NCBI RefSeq assembly: GCF_003244875.1
Contig: NZ_LXXZ01000076.1
Location: forward strand, 1 to 54,332
DNA from: Stenotrophomonas sepilia
Lineage (GTDB): Bacteria > Pseudomonadota > Gammaproteobacteria > Xanthomonadales > Xanthomonadaceae
DNA length: 54,332 nucleotides
Reading direction: 5' to 3'
The notes below the pieces were generated by a model. The model was not told the DNA's origin and made no database searches. It saw nothing but the letters and a program-made list of their open reading frames with translations. The position numbers and the translations under genes are program-made. Positions 51,133 through 54,332 of this stretch are shown here, one piece after another; position 1 is the first letter of the stretch, and the number at the start of each line of letters is the position of its first letter.

Positions 51133-51314
51133 CGGTCATCGTGGCAGGGGCGGGCCTCCACGATGCCGATGGGCTCGCCATGGGCGGGTGAAGCCGGGGC
51201 GATGGCCGCGTCCAGAACGATCCGTCGCCGATGCGACGTGCCTGTTGTCACCGGCATGGCGGTATCCTGCCGCCAGCGCCGTGTTTTCCTGATCCAACCG
51301 AGGTGGAGGTGCCG

Positions 51315-51563
51315 ATGTACCAGGTGATCCTGTTGAAGAGTGAATCCGCGTTCGCGCGCGAACAGTGGCCGCAGGTCGACGACCTGGTCGACTACGAGGG
51401 CGTCAGCTACAGCCTGCGAGCCGGCCCGCGCCAGCCACTGCCGACCGACCACGAGTGGCACCCGGTGGCGGTATATGCGCCCGATGAGATCACCGAGGAA
51501 GAGTTCCAGGACTGGTACGCGCTGCAGCAGCCGACCGTGGAAGAGCTGCGCCTGAAGTACTGA
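51315..51563 (+). CDS. Small conserved-looking hypothetical
   Basis: 82 aa, acidic, no signal. GGTGGAGG precedes ATG 51315. Conserved-looking aromatic residues (VDYEGVSYSLRAG, HEWHPVAVYAPDEI, FQDWYAL). Family not recognised. Short, well-expressed-looking gene ahead of the channel gene, 89 bases away. Confidence 0.6.
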   Translation: MYQVILLKSESAFAREQWPQVDDLVDYEGVSYSLRAGPRQPLPTDHEWHPVAVYAPDEITEEEFQDWYALQQPTVEELRLKY

Positions 51564-51652
51564 TACTGCTGCACGTCCCCCATCCGCCGTTTACCGCCTG
51601 TGCCGTATAGTCGCGCGCAGGCGCGGTGGTCCGCGCGAACCGGTGTGGCTGC

Positions 51653-54070
51653 GTGTCTTCTTTCCTGCGATCGATCCGTGCACGGGGGCCCTGGTGGGTC
51701 CTGCTGCTGTGCACTGCCTTCCTGCTGTCCGCGCCGGTGCTGGCACAGGAGGAGGACCCCACGCCCAAGCAGCAGCTGGCGGACATCGATTCGCGGTTGA
51801 AGGATGTCGAGCGCAAGCGTGGCGATGCGGAAGCCACCGAGACGCTGGCGATGCTGTCCGAGAATGCCTCGCAGGCACGGCGTGACGCCGAGGCGCTGGA
51901 AAAGGCACTGCAGCCCCAGCTGGATCGCATCAACGAGCAGCTGGCGCAGCTGGGGACGCCTGCCGAGGGCACCACGGAGCCGCCGGAGCTGGCAGCGCAG
52001 CGACGGGCCATAACCAGGCAGCGCGACGGCCTGGCCGCGTCGGTGGCCCAGGCCAAGGCCAGTGCCGTGCGTGCACAGCAGCTGGCGACCGACATCGAAC
52101 AGCAGCGCACCGCACAACGCACGGAAGAACTGGGCCAGAAGGTCGCCTCGCCGCTGTCGCCTGCGTTGTGGAGCAAGGTGGCCGAGCGTCTGCCGATCGA
52201 TATCGCGCGCGTTGCGCCGTTGGCCGAGCAGGGGCGTGACGCGCTGGTCGCCGGCATCCGCGCCCATGGCTGGGGCACGCCGTTGCTGGGCCTGCTGGCC
52301 GCGCTGGTGATGATGTTCCCGCTGCGGTTGTGGCTGCGCAGGCTGGGGCGGCAGTTCGCCGCGTCCGAGCGCGCGCCTGATGGACGACTGCGCCGGTCTG
52401 GCCTGGCGATGTGGCTGCTGCTGGTGGGCACGCTGCTGCCCGGTTATGCGGTAGTGGTGCTGATGGCGGCGCTGGATGCGATCGATGCCATCGCGCCGCG
52501 CCTGCAGGTGGTGGCTGACGGCCTGGAGACCGCCACCTTCCGTGCGGCCTTCATTGCCGCGCTCAGCGCCTGCCTGCTGGTGCCCAAGCGCCCGTCATGG
52601 CGGCTGTTGAACCTGGACGACACCGCCGCGCTGAAGCTGCGCAAGTATGCCTGGGGCGCGGCGGTGCTGGCCTGGCTGAGCACGGTGCTGGTGGCCCTCG
52701 ACCAGGCTACGCGCACCAGCGACGTCACCACGGTGGCGTTGGACGGCCTGATTGCCCTGACCTACCTCGGCCTGATCATGGCCATGCTGGTGACCCTGGC
52801 GCGCCTGCATCGGCGGCAGACCGCCGAGGCCGAGGCCAAGCTGGAAGCACAGGCCGATGGCGTGGGAGCAACCACGCCCGTGCGCCGCAGCAGCTGGCTG
52901 GTACTGGCCCGGGTAGCGGGCAACATCGCGGTGGTGGCCGCCATCGTTGCCACGTTGCTGGGCTACCTGAATTTCGCCAAGTTCGTGAACCAGCAGCTGA
53001 TCGGCGGCAGCATCGTAGTGCTGGCCGCAACCCTGCTGTTCAAGTTCGTCGATGACCTGAGCACCTGGATGCTCAACGCCGACAGCAAGGTCGGCCAGAC
53101 CATCCTGCTCAGCACCGGCCTGAGCGTATCGCGGCTGGAACAGGCGGGCGTGCTGCTGTCGGCGGCGTTGCGCACCATCGTCGTACTGATCGCGCTGCTG
53201 GCGTTGGTGGCACCGTTCGGCAACATCGGCGCGGTGGTGGAGCGCTTCTCCTCGCTGTTCACGTCTGGATTCGACATTGGCGGAACCAAGCTGGAGCCGG
53301 TGCGCATCGTGCTGGCGGTGCTGGTGCTGCTGGCTGGCCTGGCCGTTACCCAGCTGGTACAGCGCTGGCTGACCGACACCTACCTGCCCAAGACCGAGCT
53401 GGACCTGGGCGCGCGCAATTCGGTGAGTACCGTTGCCCGCTATGTGGGGATCATCATCGCGGTGATCTGGGCGCTGAGCGCGATGGGGCTGCAGCTGAGC
53501 AAGCTGGCCCTGCTGGTCAGCGCGCTGTCGGTGGGTATCGGTTTCGGCCTGCAGGTGATCACCCAGAACTTCGTCTCCGGCCTGATCCTGCTGGCCGAGC
53601 GGCCGGTGAAGATCGGTGACTGGGTGAAGCTGGGTGACCAGGAGGGCGACATCCGCCGCATCAGCCTGCGTTCGACCGAGATCCAGGTGGGCGACAAGTC
53701 GACGTTGATCGTGCCCAACTCCGAGCTGGTCACCAAGACCGTGCGCAACATGACGATGGGCAACAACCAGGGCCGCATCCAGATCCAGTTCGCGGTGCCG
53801 CCCAGCACGGATGTCGGCAATCTGCGGCAGGCGCTGCTGGATGCGTACACCGCGCACACGAATGTGCTGAATCAGCCGGCACCGACGGTCTACATCGACA
53901 GCATTGCCGGTGGCCAGATCACCATCAACAGCTTCGCTTACGTTGCCAGCCCGCGGCAGGTGTACGCCACCCGCAGCGACCTGTACTTCAGCCTGCTGCA
54001 GATCCTGGCCGAGCGGAACATTCCGCTGTCGACCCCGACCGACATCCACATCATCCGCGATCCGCAGTAG
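51653..54070 (+). CDS. MscS-family mechanosensitive channel with DUF3772 periplasmic domain (MscK/YjeP-like)
   Basis: About 805 aa. Signal peptide ending VLAQEED, then a long coiled-coil periplasmic domain (about residues 30-170, DUF3772-like, DRINEQLAQLG), about ten hydrophobic helices, and the MscS core: pore helix LLVSALSVGIGFGLQVITQNFVSG, then the beta domain with PVKIGDWV and VPNSELVT, and a C-terminal domain. GTG 51653 is the start that gives the cleanest signal peptide; GTG 51626 is also possible. A TATAGT at 51605 could be the -10. Protects against osmotic downshock. The TAG stop lies inside a SMAG GTAG head. Confidence 0.9.
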   Translation: MSSFLRSIRARGPWWVLLLCTAFLLSAPVLAQEEDPTPKQQLADIDSRLKDVERKRGDAEATETLAMLSENASQARRDAEALEKALQPQLDRINEQLAQLGTPAEGTTEPPELAAQRRAITRQRDGLAASVAQAKASAVRAQQLATDIEQQRTAQRTEELGQKVASPLSPALWSKVAERLPIDIARVAPLAEQGRDALVAGIRAHGWGTPLLGLLAALVMMFPLRLWLRRLGRQFAASERAPDGRLRRSGLAMWLLLVGTLLPGYAVVVLMAALDAIDAIAPRLQVVADGLETATFRAAFIAALSACLLVPKRPSWRLLNLDDTAALKLRKYAWGAAVLAWLSTVLVALDQATRTSDVTTVALDGLIALTYLGLIMAMLVTLARLHRRQTAEAEAKLEAQADGVGATTPVRRSSWLVLARVAGNIAVVAAIVATLLGYLNFAKFVNQQLIGGSIVVLAATLLFKFVDDLSTWMLNADSKVGQTILLSTGLSVSRLEQAGVLLSAALRTIVVLIALLALVAPFGNIGAVVERFSSLFTSGFDIGGTKLEPVRIVLAVLVLLAGLAVTQLVQRWLTDTYLPKTELDLGARNSVSTVARYVGIIIAVIWALSAMGLQLSKLALLVSALSVGIGFGLQVITQNFVSGLILLAERPVKIGDWVKLGDQEGDIRRISLRSTEIQVGDKSTLIVPNSELVTKTVRNMTMGNNQGRIQIQFAVPPSTDVGNLRQALLDAYTAHTNVLNQPAPTVYIDSIAGGQITINSFAYVASPRQVYATRSDLYFSLLQILAERNIPLSTPTDIHIIRDPQ

Positions 54071-54088
54071 TGCCGGCCGCTGGCCGGC
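54067..54088. repeat. SMAG (GTAG) monomer containing the channel gene stop codon
   Basis: GTAGTGCCGGCCGCTGGCC-GGC. The TAG at 54068-54070 is the stop of the MscS-family gene. Confidence 0.8.
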
Positions 54089-54097
54089 AAGCTCAGT

Positions 54098-54130
<33 letters not shown>

Positions 54131-54146
54131 GTGCATTCCGTGGGAT

Positions 54147-54248
54147 GGCGGGGCGGTGCCGGAGTGCGGGGACGCCGTGAATCCTTCCATGGAGGCTTGG
54201 CAGCCGCATCCATGCGGCTGACACCCCACACTCCGGCACCGCCCCGCC
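54147..54248. repeat. Long inverted repeat with internal hairpins
   Basis: Arms of 20 bp at 54147-54166 and 54229-54248 pair perfectly and can be extended inward (GGGG/CCCC after one mismatch). The centre contains a TCCATGGA palindrome and CAGCCGCAT/ATGCGGCTG (54201-54220). The whole can fold as a cruciform with side hairpins. It looks like a dispersed intergenic element of Xanthomonadaceae rather than a gene. Confidence 0.75.
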
Positions 54249-54264
54249 TTCGACAGATTTCCGG

Positions 54265-54288
54265 GTAGGTGTCGACCTTGGTCGACAC
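54265..54288. repeat. SMAG-type monomer
   Basis: GTAGGTGTCGACCTTGG-TCGACAC palindrome with GTAG head. Confidence 0.75.
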
Positions 54289-54332
54289 ATCTGTCAGATA
54301 TCGAAATCGATCTGACCCCACGCCATTTCAAC

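Overview
The window is a high-GC gammaproteobacterial chromosome segment, most likely from Stenotrophomonas (S. maltophilia complex). The evidence is the roughly two-thirds G+C coding sequence, the many palindromic GTAG...CTAC intergenic repeats (SMAG elements), three large TonB-dependent receptors, an effector with an XVIPCD-type tail (Xanthomonadales type IV secretion), a chromosomal rifampin ADP-ribosyltransferase, and an arginine-decarboxylase/spermidine-synthase pair. No complete prophage, insertion sequence, rRNA operon or CRISPR array is visible. One tRNA, tRNA-Arg(CCG), is present.

Layout. 0-8.3 kb: the 3' part of a TonB-dependent receptor followed by a Tat-exported GH109-like enzyme, a small zinc-ribbon membrane protein, tRNA-Arg, ubiA, an AtoE-like short-chain fatty acid permease, a tiny Gln-rich protein and a YiiX-like papain-fold hydrolase. 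8.4-11.5 kb: two lipoproteins, then a modular peptidoglycan hydrolase (transglycosylase + M23 + peptidoglycan-binding + XVIPCD) that looks like a type IV-secreted antibacterial effector; a lipoprotein beside it is a candidate immunity protein. 11.5-26.2 kb: a TPM-domain membrane protein, a VOC protein, an AraC/GyrI regulator with a hydrolase, a TonB receptor translationally coupled to a Tat-exported class V aminotransferase fold, an S8 protease coupled to a small prodomain-like protein, a PQQ-type sugar dehydrogenase lipoprotein and ExoD. 26.3-32.1 kb: a HAD phosphatase, an orphan colicin-D-type immunity gene, a third TonB receptor and comM.

32.1-39.7 kb is the accessory region, inserted between comM and glnK. 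It carries an Abi_2/AbiF-like HEPN gene preceded by its own promoter and a small terminator-ended structured RNA; a small gene with a long nested inverted-repeat leader; several isolated small genes of the kind found in toxin-immunity arrays (CPCC, DUF4279, unknowns); arr; a decayed Rhs fragment with a secreted companion gene; and two copies of ubiK that bracket the Rhs debris. 39.8-54.3 kb returns to core functions: glnK, an LPS-kinase-like protein, lpxO, speE/speA, a two-component system with PepSY proteins on both sides, an FAD oxidoreductase with a lipocalin, and a large MscS-family channel.

The genes fit an environmental or opportunistic bacterium that scavenges macromolecules (TonB receptors paired with exported enzymes), modifies lipid A, and invests in contact-dependent competition and phage defence. 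The best candidates for under-described biology are the Abi gene with its RNA, the effector/lipoprotein pair, the protease/prodomain pair and the ubiK-bracketed island.
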